A stretch of 64,000 nt of DNA from assembly GCA_949295025.1 (NCBI GenBank), contig CASFJK010000001.1, positions 212,958 through 276,957 on the forward strand, given 5' to 3'. Shown here piece by piece: positions 24,736-32,591 of the stretch. Each line of letters begins with the position of its first letter. The stretch's first letter is position 1. The notes beneath the pieces were generated by a model. The model saw only the letters and a list, made by a program, of their open reading frames with translations. It was not told where the DNA came from and did not search any database. Position numbers and translations under genes: made by a program. This DNA comes from an uncultured Pseudomonadota bacterium (lineage in GTDB: Bacteria > Pseudomonadota > Alphaproteobacteria > RF32 > CAG-239).

Positions 24736-25329
24736 TTACATAGTTCCATTCTTTAATAACTCAGAAATTACTTTATGCATATTTGTATAAGGATTAGAGT
24801 TTTCATCTAAATCCAATTCTTCTGCATTTTTTATAGCAAAATCCAAACCTTCCTTTAAATCATTGAAGATATCTGATTTGGCTTTTAGCTGAGGCAATTC
24901 ATAAGCTGTTTTGAATTTTTTATTATATAAATTTCTAAAATATTCACAGCATTCTTTAGCATTTAAAAATGATTTACTGGTTTTTTGAATATGAAGTAAA
25001 AGCCAATACTCATAACAAGGAACAGAAACAGCTTCAATAAAACCTTCTGTCCTACATTCTTGTATTACCCTTTTGAATTCAACATCAGAACTATCATCCT
25101 TGTCAAAAAAACAGTAAATTTTGACAAACTCCTTATCTATAAAGGAATTATATTTTTCTTTTGCTGTTCTTAAAACATTATCAGGACTTGTGCCATAAGC
25201 ATTTTCTGCTTTAATGTTAATTCCTTTTGCTTTTCCCAATCCTTGCATATAGTATTTGGAAGATTTGCTATCTTCACAAACAAAAAGATGTAAAGGTTGT
25301 AACTGTCTATTTCTTTGAGACCTTGCCAT
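24736..25329 (-). CDS. rloB: RloB-like protein (AbiL-type second component)
   Basis: 197 residues. The N-terminal strand LHLFVCEDSKSSKYYMQGL with Glu19 and the acidic IYCFFDKDDSSD (Asp77/79/80) form the Toprim-like core described for RloB-domain proteins. YEYWLLLHIQKT and the following helices are also typical. RloB genes are found beside AAA ATPases in restriction and abortive-infection loci (RloA/RloB, AbiLi/AbiLii), as here: the ATPase gene ends 3 bp upstream. It probably is the nuclease-like effector of the pair. It also abuts the STAND gene with no spacing, so both belong to one transcript. Confidence 0.85.
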   Translation of the reverse strand: MARSQRNRQLQPLHLFVCEDSKSSKYYMQGLGKAKGINIKAENAYGTSPDNVLRTAKEKYNSFIDKEFVKIYCFFDKDDSSDVEFKRVIQECRTEGFIEAVSVPCYEYWLLLHIQKTSKSFLNAKECCEYFRNLYNKKFKTAYELPQLKAKSDIFNDLKEGLDFAIKNAEELDLDENSNPYTNMHKVISELLKNGTM

Positions 25330-25332
25330 TAT

Positions 25333-26487
25333 TTAGTCTCCATTTATATGAGGAACAGCACCAAATATACCATACATATATTCATTATAAAAAGTGCCTT
25401 TTCTTCTTTTAATCTGTTTGAAGTCACTTAATGAATACAATTCACTGGAATATCCATTTTCTTTTGATGTAAACCAAATCTGGTCTCTGGTTAAGTGTTC
25501 TCCATCCATTAAATAATGAGCATGAGAGGTAAAAATAAGTTGAGCTCCCTTAGGATTTGTTTGGGGTGAATTGAACAAATCTACCAAATACTTTACTAAA
25601 TGAGGATGAAGAGAATTATCCAACTCATCAATAAAGAGCACACTTCCTTTATCTAACACCCAGAAAATATCTTCAGACAGACACAGTAACATCTGAGTTC
25701 CATCAGATTCTTCTAACATAAAGTCAAAAGTAATCTCCTGTCCATCCTCACTTTTATGTGTTGAATACAAACCATCTCTATTTACAATTAATTTTGTAAT
25801 AGGAATATCTGCTTTTCTTAAAAATTCAGCTTTTTTCTGTAAATTAGATTTAGAAGACAATATCTTATCTTTCAAAACATCTTTATAATCAATGCTAAGA
25901 ATATCAATATCCATAATCCAATTATATATATCTAAAATATGCTGGTCTTGATTATTTCTATTGTTGACTAACTCACTGACAAGAAGTCTTGTCTTAATAG
26001 TCTGTTTTGCTATTTCTTTATCTAAACCATAAGGGCTATTAAAATCTTCAGAAGTCCTTTTAAATAAGCACTTCTCTCTTTTATCTTCTTCTAATTCTGT
26101 ATAATAAGCTTCTTCTTTTACAATTCCATTATCATTCAATTCCACAAAATATCTATATGCTGTTTGATTTTTTATGAATTCAAATTCAAAAGTTGAATTT
26201 TTATTCTGCTCACTTAACTTATAAGCAGGAACTTCCATTTGCTCATTAAATCTCTTTAAATAACTTACTTCCATTAATCCCTGAAAATAAGAAACAGCAT
26301 GAATAAAACTTGATTTTCCTGAAGCATTAGCTCCAAAAATTGCAGATGTTCTATAAACAACAGGAGATTTTTTATAACCTGTCTCTATTATATTATCTAC
26401 TTCTCCATTATTGGTTAAGGGCTCCATAGAAAATTCAACTTCATCCTTAAAACTTTTATAATTGCTAAATTTAAAACTTATCAGCAT
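25333..26487 (-). CDS. rloA: RloA-like AAA ATPase (AbiL-type first component)
   Basis: 384 residues, ABC/SMC-like single-chain ATPase of the AAA_15/AAA_21 group. It begins MLISFKFSNYKSFKDEVEF. Walker A FGANASGKSS lies at 51-60, a signature-like SDGTQMLLCL near 261, Walker B VLFIDELDNSLHP near 283-295, and the switch strand LIFTSHAHYLM near 320. Such proteins pair with RloB or OLD-type nucleases and couple ATP to phage sensing. It is the first gene of a six-gene minus-strand operon with a good promoter 44 bp upstream. Context in the island with a type III restriction system supports a defence role. Confidence 0.87.
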   Translation of the reverse strand: MLISFKFSNYKSFKDEVEFSMEPLTNNGEVDNIIETGYKKSPVVYRTSAIFGANASGKSSFIHAVSYFQGLMEVSYLKRFNEQMEVPAYKLSEQNKNSTFEFEFIKNQTAYRYFVELNDNGIVKEEAYYTELEEDKREKCLFKRTSEDFNSPYGLDKEIAKQTIKTRLLVSELVNNRNNQDQHILDIYNWIMDIDILSIDYKDVLKDKILSSKSNLQKKAEFLRKADIPITKLIVNRDGLYSTHKSEDGQEITFDFMLEESDGTQMLLCLSEDIFWVLDKGSVLFIDELDNSLHPHLVKYLVDLFNSPQTNPKGAQLIFTSHAHYLMDGEHLTRDQIWFTSKENGYSSELYSLSDFKQIKRRKGTFYNEYMYGIFGAVPHINGD

Positions 26488-26530
26488 ATAAACACCATTC
26501 TTTGCAAATTTTTAACATAGATATGCATCT

Positions 26531-26559
26531 AATATATGAAATATATATAAATAAGTCAA
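26531..26559 (-). promoter_or_regulatory. Promoter of the six-gene defence-like operon
   Basis: On the minus strand TTGACT, 17-bp A/T-rich spacer, TATATT, ending 44 bp before the rloA start. It is a near-consensus sigma-70 promoter, so constitutive expression is plausible. Confidence 0.55.
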
Positions 26560-26686
26560 GTTATTATCAAATAAGATTTTGTGTAACATATTGCTAAATC
26601 TCAACAGTTTCTAATATAGATTCATTAATTTTAAATAGAATTAAAATACTATTCTCTAAATAATAGATAAAGGAGTATAGTAAAAA

Positions 26687-27100
26687 ATGAATGAAACAGA
26701 GCTTGCTTGGATAACTTATAGTTTATGGTTTGTTATTGGACTTCTTGTATATCTTTATGAGCAAAATGAAATTATTATAAAAAACAAAACAATAAAAAAA
26801 ATCCAAATAAAAGTATCTAAAATTTATGCAAAAATGAATGTGTTATATAATGTAAAATTTATGATGCTATTATTAATTCTGTATATTTTCATTCCTCCTT
26901 TATTTATTGAGTCTTTTTTAACTTCTATATTTGGTGAAGCCTATGGAGTATGTTTTAGAGATGAAATATGTAGTTACTCTTTGGTCTCATTACTTATACA
27001 TCTTTTTATTACTGCAATTTTAGTTTGTTTATTCATAAATAAAAAGTATGTCCAACACTATAGCCATATATATAAAGCAAAAAAATACAATAGTTTTTAA
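26687..27100 (+). CDS. Small membrane protein of unknown function
   Basis: 137 residues with three to four hydrophobic segments: WITYSLWFVIGLLVYLY at the start, FMMLLLILYIFIPPLFIESF in the middle and LLIHLFITAILVCLFINK near the end. The ends are basic (Lys-rich, KAKKYNSF). It has two cysteines in a short loop (VCFRDEICSY). Not recognised. AAAGGAG lies 12 bp before the ATG. It is transcribed divergently from the defence-like operon, alone, at the right end of the island, and lacks CG dinucleotides like the rest of the element. Possibly an immunity, superinfection-exclusion or toxin-like membrane protein, but nothing in the sequence proves this. Confidence 0.6.
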   Translation: MNETELAWITYSLWFVIGLLVYLYEQNEIIIKNKTIKKIQIKVSKIYAKMNVLYNVKFMMLLLILYIFIPPLFIESFLTSIFGEAYGVCFRDEICSYSLVSLLIHLFITAILVCLFINKKYVQHYSHIYKAKKYNSF

Positions 27101-27267
27101 CTAATTATTTTTTTTGGAATTCATTATTTAAAATAAAAGAAAACCATTTATAAAAATTATTATTGCATTCAAGTGCTAAATAGTGTATATTTTGAGGAAA
27201 ATTGGAGTGATAGAAATGTCAATTTTGTGTTGTTAAAACAAATGGTTATGTGGCAAAAATTTTACAG

Positions 27268-27287
27268 TCCCTATCTCTCCGCCATAA
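27268..27287 (+). other. attR (20-bp direct repeat)
   Basis: Identical to attL: the displaced 3' end of the original tRNA-Ser gene (17 bases plus TAA), followed at once by what looks like the original tRNA terminator. The 167 bp between the last island gene and attR show nothing else. Confidence 0.9.
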
Positions 27288-27316
27288 AAAAAGCCTGCAA
27301 AAGCAGGCTTTTTTAT
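27287..27316. terminator. Displaced tRNA-Ser terminator
   Basis: AAAAAAGCCTGC, loop AAAA, GCAGGCTTTTTT. It directly follows attR, where the tRNA-Ser gene would have ended before insertion. It also serves the convergent gene at 27,320. Confidence 0.85.
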
Positions 27317-27319
27317 GAC

Positions 27320-28168
27320 TTATCGTTCATTTCCTTTTATTAATTGTTTTTTTATAGGATCTGAAAATGGACGGAAACGTTTTTTCCCCAGAACCTCAAA
27401 ATCTTTTTCTCCAGGGTAATAATTTAAATTGCTAAAAAATTCTTGTATTTTTAAATTTTGTTTTTTTATCCCGCCTGTTCTCATTTCATATAGCTTTTTT
27501 TGGTAGTACGGAAGTTGTTCTTTTGAACTAAATCGCACTACATTTCTCATTATCTCTAAACCGTTATCGCGGGCTTTGCGGTCATAATCGAACTCAGACA
27601 TAAACATTCTCATACCCATATCGAAGAAAGCTCTTTTATTTTCTGTATCTAAAGCCATAAGATTTGCTCGTCCGTTGTACTTTTCTCTATAAGTACATAA
27701 ACCGGTTTTTTTGAAGATATGCATTGCTATAATTTCAGAATTTTCTGCTGAGTAACTTACAAATCCGGTTTGAGCGGCTAACCTTGTTATGTCTGTGGAG
27801 GTAATTGATAAGCTACATCCTAAATAAAAAGAAGATTTTTGAAGCTTTTCAGGATTTTGGGCAATCTTGTTTGCTAAGTATCTGTCTTTATCAAAATCGT
27901 CATCTTGGCGGCTGTTTAGTATGGAATAATATTTTCTGGCTCGATGTGCTCTTGCGCATTCTTCTCTAAAAATATCGGCATTATAGCCATCAGGTATTTT
28001 AAAAAATAAATCTTCTGTATCATAAGGACCTTCAGTAAGGATTTTTTCTTTTTCTTTTTTTCTTTTTTTCCTTTGTTCGCTTATTTCTATGATGTCTTGG
28101 ATATTATTTTTTATGTGTTCACCTAATTTTTGTAAAAAATCAGGGTCGTTCATAAGCTTTGCATCCAT
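27320..28168 (-). CDS. Hypothetical protein, 282 aa
   Basis: I do not recognise this protein. It begins MDAKLMNDPDFLQKLGEHIK with a strongly basic/acidic helix (QRKKRKKEKEKILTEG). A mixed alpha/beta middle with small residues follows (GCSLSITSTDITRLAAQTGF), then a basic C-terminal tail. No signal peptide or membrane helix. The middle part resembles a short 'ALDTENKRAFFDMGMRMFM' helical repeat, but no family can be named. It is a host gene, not part of the island: CG dinucleotides and CGN arginine codons are normal here. AAAGGAG precedes the start. Confidence 0.65.
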   Translation of the reverse strand: MDAKLMNDPDFLQKLGEHIKNNIQDIIEISEQRKKRKKEKEKILTEGPYDTEDLFFKIPDGYNADIFREECARAHRARKYYSILNSRQDDDFDKDRYLANKIAQNPEKLQKSSFYLGCSLSITSTDITRLAAQTGFVSYSAENSEIIAMHIFKKTGLCTYREKYNGRANLMALDTENKRAFFDMGMRMFMSEFDYDRKARDNGLEIMRNVVRFSSKEQLPYYQKKLYEMRTGGIKKQNLKIQEFFSNLNYYPGEKDFEVLGKKRFRPFSDPIKKQLIKGNER

Positions 28169-28283
28169 TATAATCTCCTTTGTTTATATATTTTTATAGT
28201 TATATATCATATATCATACACAAAAAAATATTTTTGTCTATTCTTGTTGCAAATTTTGGAGAATAATGGCTGTTAGTATATTT

Positions 28284-28625
28284 CTAATCCCATTTTTTAA
28301 ACACAAAAAAGACGGCGAGTAAAATCAGAGCAAAGCCGACAAGGTAGTTCCATTTTAGGTCTTCTTTTAGATATAAAATTGAAAATACGCAAAAGATAAT
28401 GATGGTGATGGCTTCTTGCATGATTTTTAATTGAGCGGCACTGAAAAACTCATGTCCGATACGGTTTGCCGGAACTTGAAAAATATATTCAAAAAAAGCA
28501 ATACCCCAACTGGCTAAAATCACAAGCCATAATGCTGTGGATTTAAATTTGAGATGACCATACCAAGCAAAGGTCATAAAAATGTTTGATATCGTTAATA
28601 AAATTACAGGATAAAATTGTCTCAT
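28284..28625 (-). CDS. DUF486 (DMT-like) membrane protein
   Basis: 113 residues with four membrane helices. The start MRQFYPVILLTISNIFMTFA and the centre with FFEYIFQVPANRIGHEFFSA are characteristic of the DUF486 family of small drug/metabolite-transporter-like proteins, roughly half-size EamA modules. It probably works as a dimer in the inner membrane; substrate unknown. Last gene of the minus-strand run starting at rsmB, 11 bp after the stop of ogt. Confidence 0.85.
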   Translation of the reverse strand: MRQFYPVILLTISNIFMTFAWYGHLKFKSTALWLVILASWGIAFFEYIFQVPANRIGHEFFSAAQLKIMQEAITIIIFCVFSILYLKEDLKWNYLVGFALILLAVFFVFKKWD

Positions 28626-28636
28626 CTTTTTTCTCT

Positions 28637-29101
28637 TTATTTATATTGTTTTTCTAAATTTAATAGTTTTTGTTTAATATCAAGTCCGCCGGCGTATCCG
28701 ACAAGTTTTCCGTTGCTGCCAATTACACGATGACAAGGAATGAATATGGCAATGGGGTTTTTATTATTTGCTAAACCTATTGCTCGATATGCTTTGGAAT
28801 GGTTGATGCTGATAGCAACATCTTTGTAACTTGCCGTTTCTCCATAAGGAATTTTTTGTAAAGCTTGCCATACTTTTTGTTGGAATGTTGTGCCTTGTGG
28901 TTGCAAGTTGATGTCAAAATTTTGGCGTTTGCCTAAAAAATATTCTTCTAATTGTTTTTTTGCTGTTTGTAGAATGGGAATATTTGTTTCGTTTGGAAAA
29001 TTTTCGGATTTTGAAATAAAGCGGCAGCCGATTAATTGGTCTCTTTGGGCTTCTAACAATATTTTTCCAAAAGGTGAATCTAAGGATAAATGGAAAAACA
29101 T
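28637..29101 (-). CDS. ogt: Methylated-DNA--protein-cysteine methyltransferase
   Basis: 154 residues. The active-site motif IFIPCHRVIGSNGKLVGYAG carries the acceptor Cys, and QKVWQALQKIPYGETASYKD forms the DNA-binding helix-turn-helix. It removes methyl or larger alkyl groups from O6-guanine and O4-thymine in a suicide reaction. Length fits Ogt rather than Ada, since no Ada N-terminal zinc domain exists. It lies 7 bp after the TPR gene and 11 bp before DUF486, so it is co-transcribed with them. Confidence 0.95.
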   Translation of the reverse strand: MFFHLSLDSPFGKILLEAQRDQLIGCRFISKSENFPNETNIPILQTAKKQLEEYFLGKRQNFDINLQPQGTTFQQKVWQALQKIPYGETASYKDVAISINHSKAYRAIGLANNKNPIAIFIPCHRVIGSNGKLVGYAGGLDIKQKLLNLEKQYK

Positions 29102-29108
29102 TTTTCCC

Positions 29109-30476
29109 TCATAAGAAATTGAGAATATGACTGGTTTTGGCTATGTCGGTTGACACTTTTTTAGCTTCTTCTGCGAGTTCCATATTTTCATATATATAGA
29201 GAGCATCATGAAAATATTCCAAAGCTTCTTCCAACAGAGCTTTATCTTCTTTATTTTTGCCCAGGCGATAATAAATCTCTCCGATATGATTTTGAATGCG
29301 TGCCCATTCTAAAGGATCTCTTTTTTCTGTGATTACCTTCTGTCGGTTTTTAAAACAGGTGATTGCCAGTTCAGAGATATCTTCACTGTTACTAAAGTTT
29401 CCCAGCAGGGAAAGCATGTGAGCAAGTTCTCCTTGAATGTTGGCCCAAAACTCAGGAAAAAGTGCATAGGTATATATTTTTTCGGCTTCTCTTAATTGGA
29501 AGACAGCATCACGCAAAGCTTGAATATCTTCTTTTTGCCGCCAATAAGTGTAAAAAAGTTGGGACAGGCGGTATGAAATATATCCGTAATCGTAGGGATA
29601 ATTATATTTACTTAAATATTTTTGAGCTTGACGAAAATAGCTGATTGCATTTTTCAGATGGTTAATCGGACGTTTGGGAGAATATTCGCTAGAGGCATCA
29701 AAAAGTTGTCCCATGTGATTGTAGATGCAACCTAAATGAATGGGATTTTTGATTAAATCTTGATGGCTGAGAGCCGTATCAAACAAATTTTTGACAATTT
29801 TATAATCTTTTCCTTCGCCGCGATCATAAGCATAGCTCAGATAGATGATGCCTAATAAATTCATGATGTAAGGCATATATTCTATTGATAATGTTTTGGC
29901 AGAGTTGTCTTTTGATAATGAATTGATGATTTTTTTCAAAAGGAATTTCTTTTGAATTTGAGTTTCTTTGTTATGTGGGTTGATAGCGCTGATAACACCG
30001 CCATAAATCAAGTTGTTTAATGCAGACGGAAAATCTTTTTCAGAGCTGCTTAAATCTGCCGGAATATAAAAACTATCCATTAAAGAGATAAACGCATTGT
30101 CATCTTTTTCATATTGTTTGGAGTTTTGGAAGTTGATGCGAATTTTATCTCCTTCACGATAACCCCAGATCAAGACATCTGCTTTGGTGCGGTCAATGAT
30201 GTTTAAGCCGCGGTCAATTAAATCAAATAAGGTACGGCTGTCTAAGTTTAGAAAATTTTTGGGGAAAGGATCATCAAAATAGAAAACCTGCAATCCTTCC
30301 ATCTGTTCTAGTTTTTTAGCAATAATTTCGCCACTGCGACTTTCTACATTATCAGAAAATTCAATTACGCCAACTTTGAATTTGATTAAGTTGTTGGCAT
30401 CAAAAACGAATTCCGGTTCTTCTTTTTTGTGACCGGAGGAGAAAAACATTTGTTTTATTTTGTTTAATAACTGCAT
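29109..30476 (-). CDS. TPR-like repeat protein
   Basis: 455 residues. The N-terminal ~130 residues form a mixed alpha/beta domain (KFKVGVIEFSDNVESRSGEI, DRTKADVLIWGYREGDKIRI). The rest is tetratricopeptide-like: several 34-50-residue helical pairs such as GCIYNHMGQLFDASSEYSPK, YRLSQLFYTYWRQKEDIQAL and QNHIGEIYYRLGKNKEDKAL. The N-terminal part resembles TolB-/adenylate-cyclase-associated 'integral regulator' domains, but I cannot name it. Likely a cytoplasmic scaffold working with the membrane protein encoded one base upstream. Both are conserved as neighbours only within this window's evidence. Confidence 0.7.
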   Translation of the reverse strand: MQLLNKIKQMFFSSGHKKEEPEFVFDANNLIKFKVGVIEFSDNVESRSGEIIAKKLEQMEGLQVFYFDDPFPKNFLNLDSRTLFDLIDRGLNIIDRTKADVLIWGYREGDKIRINFQNSKQYEKDDNAFISLMDSFYIPADLSSSEKDFPSALNNLIYGGVISAINPHNKETQIQKKFLLKKIINSLSKDNSAKTLSIEYMPYIMNLLGIIYLSYAYDRGEGKDYKIVKNLFDTALSHQDLIKNPIHLGCIYNHMGQLFDASSEYSPKRPINHLKNAISYFRQAQKYLSKYNYPYDYGYISYRLSQLFYTYWRQKEDIQALRDAVFQLREAEKIYTYALFPEFWANIQGELAHMLSLLGNFSNSEDISELAITCFKNRQKVITEKRDPLEWARIQNHIGEIYYRLGKNKEDKALLEEALEYFHDALYIYENMELAEEAKKVSTDIAKTSHILNFL

Positions 30477-30477
30477 G

Positions 30478-31554
30478 TCAATCTCTGTTTATGGTGTTTT
30501 TGAAGTCGTTTATATTTTGGCGTAAATCATTCATAAATTCTTGATTTATTTCTTTGATATTTTGGTTCGGTTCATCCCAATGTTGAAGTTTGTTTAAAAA
30601 CCATGCAGCCAAAAATAATGATGCGATGGGCAGAGAGGTCGCATTGGGCAAATAAGCTTGGAAACAACTTAAAATTATGAAAAGTAGTTGGATTTTGATT
30701 ATGGCAAAACAAACTTGCTGAGGAGCTAAGCCTCTAATGTGGGCTTGATAATAAATTGTGTTGGAGCTTAATTTATTATAGCGATCTCGTAGGGAAAGTT
30801 TTTTCGCAAGACTTTGTAGTAATTCTAAAGCAAAGAGGGTTAGAATTATGGAAAAACATGGTGCTAAATTTTCTGAACTACCAAAGACCATTAAAGCTCC
30901 TAAAATAAAGCCGAATATTTTGCAAGAATTATCGGTTAATTTGATTTTTGCCGGACACCAATTGAAAATCATAAAGCTGCCATTGATGGTCAGTAAACTT
31001 AGTCCAGCTAAGCCATAGAACAAGGGGGCAGCATCTAAAAAGCACAAAATGACTAAGGTTAGAAGATAAGCCGAATTGAATGTTGCCAAGATGCCATCTA
31101 TGCCGTTTAAAATAAAATAAAAACAAGAAAAAACAGACCATAAAATGAAGATTAAGGTACGATCGGCCCAAAAAGGAATAATGCCGTTAAACATTAAAAA
31201 ATCTTGCGGTAAAAATGATATTGATACGGCAACGGAAAAAATGAGTGCAATATCTAAAAACTTTGCGGTTTTGGAGAACAAGCTCAGTGTGTAGCATATT
31301 CCAGCCAGTAAAAGCGGAATGAATGTTTCTGTAGCCCTAAAATCATGAATAAAGTCATCTTCAATGGGGGTGATGAGATAAAGTAGTGATAAAAACACAA
31401 CACAACATAAATAGATTGGAGCAAAAGCTAATTCTTTTTTTAATACATTTGAAGACACGGTTTTTATTTTTTTAGAATATAAATAAAAACTTACAAAGCT
31501 TAATGAAAAACCAACAAACAAGGTTATTATTGTTAAAATTAATTGATATGTCAT
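30478..31554 (-). CDS. Polytopic membrane protein of unknown function
   Basis: 358 residues with about nine to ten hydrophobic helices from residue 1 (QLILTIITLFVGFSLSFVSF) to about 300. A soluble, acidic, coiled-coil-like C-terminal tail follows (QNIKEINQEFMNDLRQNIND). No transport-family motif is recognised. It sits directly in front of the TPR gene with one base between, so the two products probably form a unit in which the TPR protein binds the cytoplasmic tail. The start is the first ATG; upstream lies an 86-bp gap to the ketopantoate-reductase-like gene. Confidence 0.65.
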   Translation of the reverse strand: MTYQLILTIITLFVGFSLSFVSFYLYSKKIKTVSSNVLKKELAFAPIYLCCVVFLSLLYLITPIEDDFIHDFRATETFIPLLLAGICYTLSLFSKTAKFLDIALIFSVAVSISFLPQDFLMFNGIIPFWADRTLIFILWSVFSCFYFILNGIDGILATFNSAYLLTLVILCFLDAAPLFYGLAGLSLLTINGSFMIFNWCPAKIKLTDNSCKIFGFILGALMVFGSSENLAPCFSIILTLFALELLQSLAKKLSLRDRYNKLSSNTIYYQAHIRGLAPQQVCFAIIKIQLLFIILSCFQAYLPNATSLPIASLFLAAWFLNKLQHWDEPNQNIKEINQEFMNDLRQNINDFKNTINRD

Positions 31555-31640
31555 GACCTGTGCCCGTTTATCTTGTTGTTGCTATGGTTATATCTTGTTT
31601 TTGTGTTTTCTTCAAGTATCAATCTATAATTATGCCTAAT

Positions 31641-32591
31641 CTATTTTTTCAAAATATAATCATAATTTTCTTTTATCAGGCGGTTTAGTTGCGGAATTTG
31701 ATATTTATAGGTTTGAGCTTTTGTTCTCAGCATGCTGTATAATTGTCCTAAGCGAGAAGCCTGTTCTGTTGGCGATTGATGATTGTTTTTATAGTAGAAA
31801 CTGCGAGGTGTTTCTAATAAGGTTCTTAAAATTTCTTCTTCTGAAATTTTTACTTTTTCAAACTTTGCTAATTGGCAAAGTTCTTTAGCTGCTGTTTTAA
31901 GCAGTTCTTTTTCTTCTTTATTATTAATTTGCTCTGAGATGTGGTGTTTGGGAGCGGAAATTAAATAACCGATAATTTGAGCCGCATTGTTCTTCCAAAA
32001 ATTGTAATTATCTTTCTCGTTAAAAGTTATTTTTAATTCGGTTGCTTTTAAAATTGCTTCAATGGGTAAAGGTTCATCCGTTTCCTGAGGAGCTGATAAA
32101 GTTATTTCAGGAAGAAGCCCGCATGCCGTCAGGTTTGAATTGTTGTTGAGAAGATAGCCATTAAAATAGGCTTGATAAAAAAACTCTCCAAACAAAGGTC
32201 GGATTAATGAAAGATTGTCAATTTGGTTAAAACATACGATAGGAACATTTTGACAATATTGCGGTGAAAGAAGGGTTAAATGAGCTCGTAACGAATTGTT
32301 GTTGCAAGAAATTAAAACAGCAGAAGGTGTTTGCGAGATATGAGAGCAAGCATTGAAAGTGTAAGAATTTTTTTGCAGGTTATATTCTTCTTTTAAAGAT
32401 ATTTCAATTCGTTGATATTCAAAAACAGGAGCTTTGGTGGTTAAAAGGATGGCTTTTTTTCCGCCGGCTTGTAATTTTGCCATTAAAAATAAAGCTAAAT
32501 CATTATCTCCAAGAACATAAACAGGGTGTTCTTCTGTTGAAATATTGTTGTTTTCAATATCCGGTTGAGTGTGATTTTTTTTGAAAAACAT
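31641..32591 (-). CDS. Divergent ketopantoate reductase-like protein
   Basis: 316 residues. A Rossmann-like start after a 25-residue extension (HPVYVLGDNDLALFLMAKLQ) is followed at about residue 190 by a helical domain. That domain starts FNEKDNYNFWKNNAAQIIGY and ends SPTEQASRLGQLYSMLRTKA, then IPQLNRLI, resembling the C-terminal domain of 2-dehydropantoate 2-reductase. However, the GxGxxG nucleotide loop is replaced by LGDNDL and the catalytic Lys/Glu pattern is poorly kept, so it is probably a degenerate or repurposed relative. It abuts rsmB (stop and start adjacent) and is co-transcribed with it. Confidence 0.5.
   Translation of the reverse strand: MFFKKNHTQPDIENNNISTEEHPVYVLGDNDLALFLMAKLQAGGKKAILLTTKAPVFEYQRIEISLKEEYNLQKNSYTFNACSHISQTPSAVLISCNNNSLRAHLTLLSPQYCQNVPIVCFNQIDNLSLIRPLFGEFFYQAYFNGYLLNNNSNLTACGLLPEITLSAPQETDEPLPIEAILKATELKITFNEKDNYNFWKNNAAQIIGYLISAPKHHISEQINNKEEKELLKTAAKELCQLAKFEKVKISEEEILRTLLETPRSFYYKNNHQSPTEQASRLGQLYSMLRTKAQTYKYQIPQLNRLIKENYDYILKK

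Larger units (their letters stand above)
11107..27287. mobile_element. Integrative genomic island in tRNA-Ser(CGA)
   Basis: A 20-bp perfect direct repeat (TCCCTATCTCTCCGCCATAA) bounds the element at 11,107-11,126 and 27,268-27,287. A tyrosine integrase gene begins 72 bp inside the left repeat. The interior is far more A/T-rich than its flanks and almost lacks CG dinucleotides. By eye I find only two between the att sites, at 19,558 and 22,351, while CG is frequent immediately outside. Arginine is therefore coded by AGA/AGG only. The cargo is an HUH-like protein, an ankyrin protein, a type III restriction system, two serine recombinases and a six-gene defence-like operon. No conjugation genes are present, so transfer would depend on a helper. 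Confidence 0.93.
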
